A stretch of DNA of 64,000 bases. Origin: Thalassolituus sp. UBA674 (lineage in GTDB: Bacteria; Pseudomonadota; Gammaproteobacteria; Pseudomonadales; Oceanobacteraceae). The stretch is from NCBI GenBank assembly GCA_002298335.1, contig DBNK01000015.1, positions 88,747 to 152,746 on the forward strand, given 5' to 3'. Of this stretch, positions 1 to 9,460 are shown piece after piece (the stretch's first letter is position 1; every line of letters begins with the position of its first letter). The translations under genes and the position numbers were made by a program. The notes under the pieces are model-generated. The model was given only the letters and a program-made list of their open reading frames with translations, had not been told where the DNA came from and made no database searches.

Positions 1-1
1 T

Positions 2-235
2 TGGAACCGCGAACAGCTGGGTGAGTGGGGCGCTGCTATGGTGCTGTACCCGCTGAGTGCCTTCCGCGCTATGAACAAAGCCGCTGAGATGGTGTACCAG
101 AGCATTCTCGCAGAAGGTGATCAGCGCAAAGTCGTCGACATGATGCAGACCCGTATGGAACTGTACGACTACCTGAACTACCACGATTTCGAGCAGAAGC
201 TGGATTCCCTGTTCGCTGAAGGTAAGAACAAGTAA
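2..235 (+). CDS. prpB: 2-methylisocitrate lyase, C-terminal part
   Basis: This is the 3' end of a gene that begins before the window; frame 2 is open from the first bases to a TAA. The 77 visible residues contain [17 protein letters not shown], characteristic of the C-terminal region of PrpB, the isocitrate-lyase-superfamily enzyme that splits 2-methylisocitrate into pyruvate and succinate at the end of the methylcitrate cycle. The catalytic KKCGH-type motif lies upstream and is not visible. The next gene is prpC on the same strand, followed by acnD and prpF, so the identity is supported by both sequence and operon order. The 246-base gap to prpC is unusually long for an operon and holds two palindromic elements. 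Confidence 0.9.
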   Translation, partial: WNREQLGEWGAAMVLYPLSAFRAMNKAAEMVYQSILAEGDQRKVVDMMQTRMELYDYLNYHDFEQKLDSLFAEGKNK

Positions 236-303
236 GAGCGTTCAGTCAGATGTCTGAAGTCGGACGTCAGATATTACAGGTTTATTTTATTTTACTTTAA
301 TAA

Positions 304-334
304 ATTCTCTTAAATATATGATTTATAAGAGAAT
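304..334. repeat. AT-rich inverted repeat after prpB
   Basis: Nine-base arms attctctta (304-312) and taagagaat (326-334) pair perfectly across a 13-base AT-rich loop. It lies 70 bases after the prpB stop. It may fold in the mRNA and shape processing or partial termination between prpB and prpC, but there is no U-rich tail of the usual kind. Confidence 0.4.
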
Positions 335-366
335 AAATTTCAAATGTATGAGCGTAGGCGAAGCAG

Positions 367-450
367 GTAGTGCAAGGCGAAGCCCGATAAGAAAGCGCAG
401 CTTACAGGTGGTAAGTGAGCATTTCGCAGAGGGCTTCAACGCCGCAATAC
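367..450. repeat. Nested palindromic intergenic element between prpB and prpC
   Basis: The left arm (367-385, ending in ggcgaagccc) and right arm (431-450, starting gggcttcaacgcc) are imperfect reverse complements. Between them, cttac (101 to 105 of the 300s, that is 401-405) pairs with gtaag (411-415). The whole can fold into one long branched hairpin, the shape of a small dispersed palindromic repeat (REP or MITE-like). Only one copy is in the window, so repeat status is inference. Confidence 0.4.
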
Positions 451-481
451 CCATGCAGCCAGCTCAAAGGGAGCAATAAAA

Positions 482-1609
482 ATGGCAACAGCAAAAGAAC
501 TCAGTGGTGCCGGCCTGCGCGGCCAGGTCGCCGGTAAAACCGCACTCTCCACCGTTGGCAAAGAAGGCTCAGGCCTGACCTACCGTGGTTATGACGTAAA
601 AGACCTCGCCGCTAACTGCGAATTTGAAGAAGTGGCGTATCTGATCCTGAAAGGCAATCTGCCAAACCAGGCGGAACTGGATGCCTACAAGGCGAAGCTG
701 AAGTGTATGCGTGGTCTGCCACAGGCGCTGAAAGAAGTGCTGGAACGCATTCCGGCGTCAGCGCACCCGATGGACGTTATGCGTACCGGTTGTTCTATGC
801 TGGGTAACCTGGAAACCGAAGCCAGCTTCGCTGAGCAGCAGGAAGCCACCGACCGCATGCTGGCAGTGTTCCCGGGCATGATCAACTACTGGTACAACTT
901 CTCGCATAATGACAAGCGCATTGATGAGAACACCGATGCTGACTCCATTGCCGAACAGTTCCTGTGGACGCTGCACGGCGAGAAGCCTTCTGCACTGCAC
1001 ACTCAGGTGATGCAGGCCTCTCTGATTCTGTACGCAGAGCACGAATTCAACGCGTCTACCTTCACCGCCCGTGTCTGTGCATCCACTCTGAGCGACATGC
1101 ATAGCTGTGTTACAGGTGCTATTGGTTCTCTGCGAGGCCCACTGCACGGTGGTGCTAACGAAGCGGCGATGGAACTGATCCAAGGCATGGACAACCCTGA
1201 GCACGCTGAAGAAACCATCATGGGTATGCTGGCGCGTAAAGATAAGATCATGGGCTTCGGTCATGCCATCTACCGTGAGTCTGACCCACGTAATGCCGTG
1301 ATCAAAGAGTGGTCCGAAAAGCTGGCTGCCGAGAATGGTGACACCAACCTGTACGACATTTCCGTGCGTTGTGAAGCGGTTATGTGGCGCGAGAAGAAGC
1401 TGTTCTGTAACGCGGATTTCTTCCATGCGTCTGCGTACAACTACATGGGTATTCCGACCAAGTTGTTCACTCCGATCTTCGTATGCTCGCGCCTGACGGG
1501 TTGGGCTGCACACGTGATGGAGCAACGCGCAGATAACCGTATTATCCGTCCAAGCGCTGAGTACACGGGTGAAGCGAACCGCGCTGTACCAGCGATTGCT
1601 GATCGCTGA
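482..1609 (+). CDS. prpC: 2-methylcitrate synthase
   Basis: Condenses propionyl-CoA with oxaloacetate to 2-methylcitrate, the entry step of the methylcitrate cycle, in the cytoplasm. The 375-residue length fits the short type I citrate-synthase family. Visible motifs are GPLHGGANEAAM (first catalytic His), GFGHAIYRESDPR (second His), and NADFFHASAYNYMGIP (Asp region). Placement between prpB and acnD argues for methylcitrate rather than plain citrate synthase, although PrpC enzymes often have residual citrate synthase activity. The ATG at 482 follows an AGGGAG Shine-Dalgarno sequence with about 9 bases of spacing. No prpR regulator is inside the window. Confidence 0.95.
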   Translation: MATAKELSGAGLRGQVAGKTALSTVGKEGSGLTYRGYDVKDLAANCEFEEVAYLILKGNLPNQAELDAYKAKLKCMRGLPQALKEVLERIPASAHPMDVMRTGCSMLGNLETEASFAEQQEATDRMLAVFPGMINYWYNFSHNDKRIDENTDADSIAEQFLWTLHGEKPSALHTQVMQASLILYAEHEFNASTFTARVCASTLSDMHSCVTGAIGSLRGPLHGGANEAAMELIQGMDNPEHAEETIMGMLARKDKIMGFGHAIYRESDPRNAVIKEWSEKLAAENGDTNLYDISVRCEAVMWREKKLFCNADFFHASAYNYMGIPTKLFTPIFVCSRLTGWAAHVMEQRADNRIIRPSAEYTGEANRAVPAIADR

Positions 1610-1694
1610 TGCCTTAAACCGGAGGTTGAGTTCCCCACACGAACCCAGCCTCCGGGCCTGAACATTGCGCCAGAATTTTTAGAGAGACGAACCG

Positions 1695-4289
1695 ATGAAT
1701 ACCGAATTCCGTAAGAATCTTCCGGGCAGCAGCCTGGACTATTTCGACACCCGTGCCGCCTGTGAGGCCATCAAGCCGGGTTCTTATGACACGCTGCCGT
1801 ACACCTCCCGTATTCTGGCTGAACAGCTGGTACGTCGCTGTGATCCGGCCATGCTCAACGACAGCCTGACTCAGCTGATCGACCGCAAACGTGACCTCGA
1901 CTTTCCGTGGTACCCAGCCCGTGTCGTGACCCATGACATTCTGGGTCAGACGGCACTGGTTGACCTGGCGGGTCTGCGTGATGCGATTGCTGCTCAGGGC
2001 GGTGACCCGTCAAAAGTGAACCCTGTGGTGCAGACCCAGCTGATTGTTGACCACTCTCTGGCCGTAGAGTGTGGCGGTTTTGATCCGGATGCCTTCCAGA
2101 AAAACCGTGATATCGAAGAGCGCCGTAACGTGGACCGTTTCCACTTTATCGAGTGGACCAAAACTGCATTCGATAACGTTGACGTGATCCCGGCCGGTAA
2201 CGGCATCATGCACCAGATCAACCTGGAGAAAATGTCTCCGGTCGTGCAGGCGAAAGAGGGCGTTGCTTACCCGGACACCTGTGTCGGTACCGATTCTCAT
2301 ACTCCACACGTTGATGCGCTGGGTGTGATCTCTGTAGGTGTAGGCGGTCTTGAGGCCGAGACCGTGATGCTGGGCCACCCGTCCATGATGCGTCTGCCGG
2401 ACATCGTCGGTGTTGAACTGAGTGGCAAGCGCCAGCCAGGCATCACCGCGACTGACATCGTACTGGCTCTGACTGAGTTCCTGCGTAAGGAGCGCGTGGT
2501 TGGTGCTTATGTTGAGTTCTATGGCGAAGGTGCGTCCAGTCTGTCGATCGGTGACCGGGCAACCATTTCCAATATGACGCCGGAATACGGCGCCACGGCG
2601 GCCATGTTCTCCATCGATGAACAGACCATCGAATACCTGAAACTGACCGGTCGTGAGCCAGAGCAGGTGGCACTGGTTGAGCAGTTCGCTAAAGAAACCG
2701 GTCTCTGGTCTGACGCTCTGAAAACCGCTGAATACGAGCGTGTACTGAAGTTTGACCTGTCCACCGTGGGTCGTAACATGGCGGGTCCGTCCAACCCGCA
2801 TGCCCGCGTAGCAACCGCGGATCTGGCAGCCAAAGGCATTGCCGGTAATCTGGATGCAGCGCGCGCAGAAGAAGCCGAAGGCCTGATGCCAGACGGTGCT
2901 GTGATTATTGCGGCCATCACCTCCTGTACCAACACCTCCAACCCACGCAACGTGGTTGCGGCTGGTCTGCTGGCGAAGAAAGCCAATGAGCTGGGTCTGA
3001 TCCGCAAGCCGTGGGTTAAGTCTTCGTTTGCTCCGGGCTCCAAGGTTGCTGAGCTGTATCTGAAAGAAGCAGGTCTGCTGCCAGAGCTGGAAAAACTCGG
3101 CTTCGGTATCGTGGCGTTTGCCTGTACCACCTGTAACGGCATGTCCGGTGCTCTGGACCCTGTGATTCAGCATGAAATCATTGACCGTGACCTCTACGCC
3201 ACGGCGGTACTGTCCGGTAACCGTAACTTCGACGGTCGTATCCACCCGTACGCCAAGCAGGCATTCCTGGCGTCTCCACCTCTGGTAGTAGCTTATGCCA
3301 TTGCCGGTACCGTGCGTTTCGATATTGAGAAAGACGTTCTGGCCGTCGTTGACGGCAAAGAAATCCGCCTCGCGGATATCTGGCCATCCGATGAAGAAAT
3401 CGATGCCATCGTTGCTGAGAGCGTGAAGCCAGAGCAGTTCCGTCAGATCTACATTCCGATGTTTGATCTGGGTGAAGCTGAGAAGGCAGAGAGCCCACTG
3501 TACGACTGGCGCCCGATGTCGACCTACATCCGCCGCCCGCCATATTGGGAAGGCGCACTGGCTGCTGAGCGCACTCTGAAGGGCATGCGTCCGCTGGCAC
3601 TGCTGCCGGACAACATCACCACCGACCACCTGTCTCCATCGAATGCGATTCTGATGAACAGTGCTGCCGGTGAATACCTGCACAAAATGGGTCTGCCAGA
3701 AGAGGACTTTAACTCTTACGCGACTCACCGTGGTGATCACCTGACTGCTCAGCGCGCCACACTGGCTAACCCGAAACTCATGAACGAAATGGTTCTCGAG
3801 AACGGTGAAGTGAAGCAGGGCTCTCTGGCGCGTATCGAGCCGGAAGGCAAGGTGACCCGTATGTGGGAAGCCATTGAAACCTATATGGAGCGCAAGCAGC
3901 CACTGATCATCGTTGCCGGTGCTGACTATGGTCAGGGTTCATCCCGTGACTGGGCCGCGAAAGGTGTGCGTCTGGCCGGTGTTGAAGCCATTGTTGCTGA
4001 AGGTTTTGAGCGTATTCACCGTACTAACCTGATCGGTATGGGTGTTCTGCCGCTGGAGTTTAAGCCGGGGACTACCCGTAAAACGCTGGAACTCGACGGT
4101 ACTGAAACCTACGACGTGACGGGTGAGCGTACTGCACGTGGTGACCTGACCCTGGTGATTCATCGCCAGAGTGGTGAGACCGTGGAAGTGCCAGTGACCT
4201 GTCGTCTGGATACGGCGGAAGAAGTGCGCGTCTATGAGGCCGGAGGGGTCCTACAAAAATTCGCCAAAGACTTCTTGAAAGGGAATTGA
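1695..4289 (+). CDS. acnD: Fe/S-dependent 2-methylisocitrate dehydratase AcnD
   Basis: Aconitase-superfamily enzyme of 864 residues that dehydrates 2-methylcitrate to a 2-methylaconitate isomer, replacing PrpD in organisms that also carry PrpF. The cluster-binding cysteines are visible in ITSCTNTSNP and in FACTTCNGMSG. The C-terminal swivel domain has GADYGQGSSRDWAAKG and ERIHRTNLIGMGVLPLEF. The N-terminal stretch EFRKNLPGSSLDYFDTRAAC is typical of AcnD and lies in front of the aconitase core. The gene lies 85 bases after prpC and about 290 bases before prpF. Its identity as AcnD rather than AcnA rests on the N terminus and the prpF neighbour. Confidence 0.95.
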   Translation: MNTEFRKNLPGSSLDYFDTRAACEAIKPGSYDTLPYTSRILAEQLVRRCDPAMLNDSLTQLIDRKRDLDFPWYPARVVTHDILGQTALVDLAGLRDAIAAQGGDPSKVNPVVQTQLIVDHSLAVECGGFDPDAFQKNRDIEERRNVDRFHFIEWTKTAFDNVDVIPAGNGIMHQINLEKMSPVVQAKEGVAYPDTCVGTDSHTPHVDALGVISVGVGGLEAETVMLGHPSMMRLPDIVGVELSGKRQPGITATDIVLALTEFLRKERVVGAYVEFYGEGASSLSIGDRATISNMTPEYGATAAMFSIDEQTIEYLKLTGREPEQVALVEQFAKETGLWSDALKTAEYERVLKFDLSTVGRNMAGPSNPHARVATADLAAKGIAGNLDAARAEEAEGLMPDGAVIIAAITSCTNTSNPRNVVAAGLLAKKANELGLIRKPWVKSSFAPGSKVAELYLKEAGLLPELEKLGFGIVAFACTTCNGMSGALDPVIQHEIIDRDLYATAVLSGNRNFDGRIHPYAKQAFLASPPLVVAYAIAGTVRFDIEKDVLAVVDGKEIRLADIWPSDEEIDAIVAESVKPEQFRQIYIPMFDLGEAEKAESPLYDWRPMSTYIRRPPYWEGALAAERTLKGMRPLALLPDNITTDHLSPSNAILMNSAAGEYLHKMGLPEEDFNSYATHRGDHLTAQRATLANPKLMNEMVLENGEVKQGSLARIEPEGKVTRMWEAIETYMERKQPLIIVAGADYGQGSSRDWAAKGVRLAGVEAIVAEGFERIHRTNLIGMGVLPLEFKPGTTRKTLELDGTETYDVTGERTARGDLTLVIHRQSGETVEVPVTCRLDTAEEVRVYEAGGVLQKFAKDFLKGN

Positions 4290-4292
4290 ATC

Positions 4293-4395
4293 TAGCAACG
4301 TTGCTACAACGGTGTTGCGTCCTCGCTCGACCCGTCGCCTACCACTTGGTATGTCTCGGGATCTCGCTGCGGGGCGCCTTGTTGTAGCGGCCTTG
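4293..4395. repeat. Palindromic sequence in the acnD-prpF gap
   Basis: Right after the acnD stop is a perfect 14-base palindrome TAGCAACGTTGCTA (4293-4306). The overlapping ctacaac (4304-4310) can pair with gttgtag (4381-4387), closing a loop of about 70 bases. The rest of the 290-base acnD-prpF gap shows no convincing open reading frame. The gap resembles decayed intergenic repeat material; function is unknown. Confidence 0.35.
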
Positions 4396-4583
4396 CTGAC
4401 GATTCATTTCGCCTTTCAGTGATAAGGGACGGAAACTACGCCGTCGCTTCATTGGCTTGGAATAATTGCGTGTCGCTTACGCCCCCCGTATTGAAGTGTT
4501 TCGGTTATGGGCGTGAGAAACAGAAGCTGAATCGGTAGGGTGGGCTTGGCCCACCTTATTTTTATCATTTAATGGGGCATGTT

Positions 4584-5762
4584 ATGACTCATAAACCACA
4601 GATTAAAATCCCCGCGACGTATATGCGCGGTGGCACTTCGAAAGGGGTGTTCTTTAACCTGATCGACCTGCCGGTAGAGGCGCAGGTGCCGGGTGAAGCA
4701 CGGGATAAGATCCTGCTGCGTACTATTGGTAGCCCGGACCCGTACGGTCAGCAGATTGATGGTATGGGCGGTGCGACCTCCAGTACGTCCAAGACTGTGA
4801 TTCTGGCCAAAAGCGAGAAAGACGATCACGACGTTGATTACCTCTTCGGTCAGGTGGCCATCGATCGTGCTTTTGTCGACTGGTCCGGTAACTGCGGTAA
4901 TCTGACTGCGGCGGTGGGTGCTTTTGCTATCAGTCAGGGCCTGATTGATGACGAGCGCATTCCGGACGACGGTATCTGTACCGTGCGTATCTGGCAGAAA
5001 AACATTCAGAAAACCATCATTGCGCATGTGCCGATCACCAACGGTGAAGTGCAGGAGACCGGTGATTTTGAACTGGATGGTGTGACCTTTCCGGCGGCTG
5101 AAGTCGTGATCGAGTTTATGGATCCTGCCGATGGCGAAGGCTCCATGTTCCCGACCGGCAATCTGGTGGATGATCTGGAAGTGCCGGGTGTGGGTACCTT
5201 CAAAGCGACCATGATCAACTCTGGTATTCCGACCATCTTCGTTAACGCTGCAGACATCGGTTATACCGGTACTGAGCTGCAGAAAGATCTGAACGGTAAC
5301 GCTGAGGCTCTGGCCCGCTTTGAAACCATGCGCGCCTACGGTGCGGTGAAAATGGGTCTGATCAGTGACATCTCTGAAGCGGCTGCGCGTCAGCATACGC
5401 CGAAGATTGCGTTTGTGGCTCCTGCGACAGATTACACCGCATCCAGCGGCAAGCAGATTGCCGCGGGCGATATCGACCTGTGTGTGCGTGCGCTGTCGAT
5501 GGGTAAGCTGCATCATGCCATGATGGGTACGGCGTCTGTGGCGATTGCGACTGCTGCCTGTATTCCTGGTACGCTGGTGAATCTTGCTGCCGGCGGTGGC
5601 GAGCGTGATGGTGTGACCTTTGGTCATCCATCCGGTACGCTCAGAGTCGGTGCCGGTGCGGAAATCCGTGACGGTGAATGGACAGCCATTAAAGCCGTGA
5701 TGAGTCGCAGTGCGCGCGTCATCATGGAAGGTAATGTCCGTATTCCGGGCGATACTTTCTGA
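4584..5762 (+). CDS. prpF: 2-methylaconitate cis-trans isomerase PrpF
   Basis: PrpF isomerises the methylaconitate product of AcnD so that an aconitase can rehydrate it; it has a diaminopimelate-epimerase-like fold. The start RGGTSKGVFF and the motif DWSGNCGNLTAAVGAFAI are strong family marks. Of two in-frame ATGs (4572 and 4584), the second is chosen: GGGG at 4575-4578 is well placed for 4584, and MTHKPQIKIPATYMRGGTSK matches the usual N terminus. It closes the prp operon and is followed at once by a strong terminator shared with convergent rne. Confidence 0.95.
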   Translation: MTHKPQIKIPATYMRGGTSKGVFFNLIDLPVEAQVPGEARDKILLRTIGSPDPYGQQIDGMGGATSSTSKTVILAKSEKDDHDVDYLFGQVAIDRAFVDWSGNCGNLTAAVGAFAISQGLIDDERIPDDGICTVRIWQKNIQKTIIAHVPITNGEVQETGDFELDGVTFPAAEVVIEFMDPADGEGSMFPTGNLVDDLEVPGVGTFKATMINSGIPTIFVNAADIGYTGTELQKDLNGNAEALARFETMRAYGAVKMGLISDISEAAARQHTPKIAFVAPATDYTASSGKQIAAGDIDLCVRALSMGKLHHAMMGTASVAIATAACIPGTLVNLAAGGGERDGVTFGHPSGTLRVGAGAEIRDGEWTAIKAVMSRSARVIMEGNVRIPGDTF

Positions 5763-5781
5763 GATCTTCTGATCTGCAGAC

Positions 5782-5813
5782 AATAAAAAAGGGCCGTAAG
5801 GCCCTTTTTTATT
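5782..5813. terminator. Bidirectional intrinsic terminator, prpF / rne
   Basis: Perfect inverted repeat with 14-base arms (5782-5795 and 5800-5813), core gggcc-gtaa-ggccc, flanked by A6 and T6 runs. It therefore works as an intrinsic terminator on both strands, ending the prp operon on the plus strand and rne on the minus strand. Confidence 0.9.
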
Positions 5814-5862
5814 GATCAGGCTTTACCCGTGAGTAAGACCTGATGCTGGCAGATGCCAGGGC

Positions 5863-8859
5863 TCAGTCCTGAGCATCGGCATTCGCGGTTTCAGTTGACG
5901 TTTCAGTCGCCTGATTACGCGGATCGTTAGGAGCGCGACCGCTTGCTGGGCGACGGCGACGACGACGGCGCGAGGCTGTTTCTTCAGCTGCATCATCTTC
6001 ACCATTATCAGTAACGTCAGAGGTTTCCGTGGCCGCAGCAGATTCAATCTGTTCCGGCGCGTCGGCTGTAGCAGCTTTAACCGGTGCAGCTTCTGTAGTG
6101 ACATCGGCGTTGGCTGTGGTCATAACTGCAACTTCTTCAACAACGACCTGTTCGATTTTAACCTCTTCAGGCGCGTCTGCAGGTTTCGCTGCTTCACTGA
6201 CCACTGGCTCGGAGGCTTCTGTGATAACAGGTTCAGCTGTCTCTGCAACTGTTGACTCTTTCTGCTCAGCTTCCGGAGCTTCCGCTTTCACTTCGACCGC
6301 TGCTGTTTCAACTTCAGGTGCAGCAGGGGCTTCTTCAGCGACTGGTTTTTCACTGGTAACAGCAACTTCAGCAGGTTTCGCTGGTGTAGCAGTCTGAGTC
6401 GCGACTGAGTCTTCCAGGGTGGCTTCCTGAGCTTCGTCCTGCCAGCTGCGTGAAGGCGCGGCTGGAGTTGCATCGGTGGACACTGCATCAGCTTTCTGAG
6501 TTGGCTGCTCGCTGCTCTCCGTTGTGGCTTCTGCTGCAGTTGTCTCTGTTGCCTTGTCAGTTGTACGGTCACTGCGGCTGCGACGGCTGCGACGACGACG
6601 CTTGCTGCTGGAGCTGCTCTGTTCGGTGCTGTCGTTGGCTTTGTCAGTCTGTGACTCAACCGGCGCTGCAGGTTTTTCTGCTTTGGCTTCAGAGTTGGTG
6701 TCGGTTACTGCAGTTACCTGAGTTTCTTCTTTCTTCGTTTCTTCAGAAGAAGATTTCGCTCTGCTACGCGATCCTGAGCTACGGTCACGACGAGGCGCGC
6801 GCTTCGCTTTTGGATTAGTATCCGCTGCATCTTCGGTCACTTCAGGCTTCTTGCTGCGAGTGTTTTTGCTGGTATCAGCTGTATCACGCTTGTTGTCAGA
6901 CGTGTCTCTGTTAGAAGTGTCTCGGTTTGAAGAGTCACGGCTCGAAGACTTACGACGGTTGTCGCGTGACTTGCTGTCGGAACGGTTGTTATCAGAGCGG
7001 CTGTTGTCAGATGACTTGCTGCGGCTGTTGGAAGAACGGCTGTTGCGGCTGCCAGAACTTCTGTCTGAGCGGCTGTCGGAACGGGAATCAGATCTGGATT
7101 TGGTCTGAGTCTTAACTTCCACTTCACGCTTCACCGCTGGCTTTGCAGCTTCTGCTTCTTCACTACCGAACAGGGCACTGATGGCCTGACCGATACGGTT
7201 CAGCAGGCCACCACTGACAGGTGCAGGAGCTGCAGCAACCGGAGCTGCTGGTGCTGGTGCAGCAGGGCGGGCTACTGTACTGACGGCCGCCTGCTGGATT
7301 TTTGCTGGCTCAGCAGTCAGGGTTTCGACCAGGTGCTCCTGATGGGCCTGCTCGAAGCGGTGTTCGTAGCTGACTTCTTCAATAAGGCTGTCATCCGGGC
7401 GCAGTCGCTGTACTTCGTAGTGCGGCGTTTCCATGTGCGGGTTTGGCAGCACCATGACTTTACAGTCATGACGTGTTTCCAGCTCGGAAATCAGCTGACG
7501 CTTTTCGTTCAGCAGGAACGATGCAATAACCACAGGCACGATGGCACGAACCTGTGCGGTGTTTTCTTTCGCAGCTTCTTCTTCGATCAGACGCAGAATG
7601 GACAGGCCAGAGGACTGCACGTCACGTACAACACCAGTACCGCTACAGCGCGGGCAGACGTTGCTGCTGGTCTCTTCCAGAGAAGGACGCAGACGCTGAC
7701 GGGACATTTCCAGCAGACCGAAGCGTGAGATGCGACCGAACTGAACGCGGGCGCGGTCCAGTTCCAGAGCGTTTTTCAGACGGTTCTCAACTTCACGCTG
7801 GTTCTTGTTGGCCATCATGTCGATGAAGTCGATAACAACCAGACCACCCATGTCGCGCAGACGCAGCTGACGGGCGATTTCATCGGCCGCTTCGAGGTTG
7901 GTGTGCAGGGCAGTCTCTTCGATGTCTGCACCTTTGGTGGAGCGCGAAGAGTTGATGTCGATGGATACCAGAGCTTCAGTCGGATCGATCACAATCGAGC
8001 CACCGGAAGGCAGTTTCACTTCGCGCTGGAAGGCGCTCTCAATCTGAGCTTCGATCTGATAGCGGTTAAACAGTGGTACGTCATCCGCGTACAGTTTGAA
8101 CTTGCGCTCGTACTGCGGCATGACCTGCTGAACGAAGGTAATAGCCTCGTTATAAGCAGTTTCAGAATCGATCAGTACTTCACCGATGTCCTGACGGAAG
8201 TAGTCACGGATCGCACGCAGTACGACGTTGCTTTCCTGGAACAGCAGGGCAGGGGCTTTGATTTCTTCACCGGCACGGGTGATGGCTTCCCACAGGGTCA
8301 GCAGGTAATCGAGGTCAGCCTGCAGCTCTTCACTGGAGCGGCCGATACCGGCAGTACGGGCGATGACACCCATCTTGTTCGGTACGTTGACGCCTTTCAT
8401 GGCTTCACGCAGTTCGTTGCGCTCTTCACCTTCAATGCGACGGGAAATACCACCGGCACGCGGGCTCATTGGCATCAGAACCAGATAACGACCGGCAAGA
8501 CTTACCTGAGTGGTCAGAGCAGCGCCTTTGTTGCCGCGCTCTTCTTTCTCAACCTGGATGATGATTTCCTGGCCCTCCTGAATCACATCTTTGATGTTGA
8601 TGCGACCGGAGTCAGGCTGCTTGACGAAGTATTCGCGGGCGATTTCTTTGAGGGGGAGAAAGCCGTGACGTTCTGCGCCGAAATCGACGAAGGCGGCTTC
8701 AAGGCTGGGCTCGATGCGGGTGATGCGTCCTTTATAGATATTGGACTTTTTCTGCTCGCGGGAGCCTGATTCGATATCAAGGTCGTAAAGTTTCTGGCCA
8801 TCTACGAGGGCCACACGCATCTCTTCAGACTGAGTTGCGTTTATCAGCATTCTTTTCAT
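5863..8859 (-). CDS. rne: Ribonuclease E
   Basis: Essential endoribonuclease for mRNA decay and for rRNA/tRNA processing, 998 residues. The N-terminal catalytic half is nearly textbook: [10 protein letters not shown] start, S1 domain (about residues 37-125), DNase I-like catalytic region with [11 protein letters not shown] and [10 protein letters not shown] carrying the two metal-binding Asp, and the Zn-link CPRCSGTG. The C-terminal half (about 520-998) is low complexity: Ser/Arg/Asp-rich repeats, two Arg-rich patches ([11 protein letters not shown] and [12 protein letters not shown]) that probably bind RNA, and an acidic Ala/Glu/Pro-rich segment that in relatives scaffolds the degradosome. 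The long leader upstream is consistent with 5'-UTR autoregulation, which is known in E. coli and only inferred here. Confidence 0.97.
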   Translation of the reverse strand: MKRMLINATQSEEMRVALVDGQKLYDLDIESGSREQKKSNIYKGRITRIEPSLEAAFVDFGAERHGFLPLKEIAREYFVKQPDSGRINIKDVIQEGQEIIIQVEKEERGNKGAALTTQVSLAGRYLVLMPMSPRAGGISRRIEGEERNELREAMKGVNVPNKMGVIARTAGIGRSSEELQADLDYLLTLWEAITRAGEEIKAPALLFQESNVVLRAIRDYFRQDIGEVLIDSETAYNEAITFVQQVMPQYERKFKLYADDVPLFNRYQIEAQIESAFQREVKLPSGGSIVIDPTEALVSIDINSSRSTKGADIEETALHTNLEAADEIARQLRLRDMGGLVVIDFIDMMANKNQREVENRLKNALELDRARVQFGRISRFGLLEMSRQRLRPSLEETSSNVCPRCSGTGVVRDVQSSGLSILRLIEEEAAKENTAQVRAIVPVVIASFLLNEKRQLISELETRHDCKVMVLPNPHMETPHYEVQRLRPDDSLIEEVSYEHRFEQAHQEHLVETLTAEPAKIQQAAVSTVARPAAPAPAAPVAAAPAPVSGGLLNRIGQAISALFGSEEAEAAKPAVKREVEVKTQTKSRSDSRSDSRSDRSSGSRNSRSSNSRSKSSDNSRSDNNRSDSKSRDNRRKSSSRDSSNRDTSNRDTSDNKRDTADTSKNTRSKKPEVTEDAADTNPKAKRAPRRDRSSGSRSRAKSSSEETKKEETQVTAVTDTNSEAKAEKPAAPVESQTDKANDSTEQSSSSSKRRRRSRRSRSDRTTDKATETTAAEATTESSEQPTQKADAVSTDATPAAPSRSWQDEAQEATLEDSVATQTATPAKPAEVAVTSEKPVAEEAPAAPEVETAAVEVKAEAPEAEQKESTVAETAEPVITEASEPVVSEAAKPADAPEEVKIEQVVVEEVAVMTTANADVTTEAAPVKAATADAPEQIESAAATETSDVTDNGEDDAAEETASRRRRRRRPASGRAPNDPRNQATETSTETANADAQD

Positions 8860-9460
8860 GCGGGTCAGATTGCTCAGTTGGGCAACCTACCTGCTGGCAA
8901 CGCAGGTCACATGCTGTGTCTGTCAGTAACGAAGTAACCGGAGCAGGGCAACTGGCCTTTGCTCTCCACACCCGTAGGCATCCCGTGTTTAGTGGGGTTG
9001 TGCGGTACGAATGTCTGTATTCAGTATCACTTCCGTAGCTTTCACCACGGCTTGTGGCCGGTTATTACCAAAATGTTTATGGGTGTTCTGCAAGTTGTCA
9101 GGGCATGGCCTCGTAAGCACTGTACCCGTTTGTCGCATGGGTGCCTCTTACGATACCGGACACCAACACATTCCATAATTTGATAATGCGAGATCGCCTG
9201 CAGATAGATGCACGGTTTATCTCACTAGAGGGGCTTCATGCGCCTCTGCTAATTCTCAGGAAGAGTGTTTACCTGTTGAATCTTCCTTTATACTCTGCCG
9301 TTTTTCCGGCGGTATGATCAGAGCAGGACGTCGGCTGGCGTTAGTCATAGCGCGGCCGTTTCATCAGCTGTCTTCTGATCCAGCCGAATATAGCAACAAT
9401 ATACAACTCCAGCAAATAATAGATGCCATCTACGTTCCAGACACCGCGTGCAGCCGCCTT
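8860..9460. other. Divergent rne / rluC intergenic region
   Basis: About 600 bases between the divergent starts of rne and rluC without a convincing coding frame. The left two thirds should be the rne leader. In E. coli the rne 5'-UTR is long and structured and mediates autoregulation; no specific rne hairpin could be assigned here by eye. The right part contains a candidate rluC promoter. Confidence 0.5.
9267..9294 (+). promoter_or_regulatory. Candidate sigma-70 promoter for rluC
   Basis: gtttac (9267-9272), a 16-base spacer and TATACT (9289-9294) form a plausible -35/-10 pair about 165 bases before the rluC start. The -10 is good and the -35 weak. Confidence 0.35.

Noticed and set aside
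2010..3740. 576-codon minus-strand frame inside acnD, and similar long frames opposite prpC, prpF, rne and others
   Set aside because: Shadow frames of GC-rich coding DNA; the opposite strands carry clearly conserved enzymes, and the shadow proteins have no domain or start signal.
6029..7115. Several plus-strand frames opposite the 3' half of rne
   Set aside because: They are Ala/Thr/Leu-repeat artefacts of the low-complexity C-terminal domain of RNase E.
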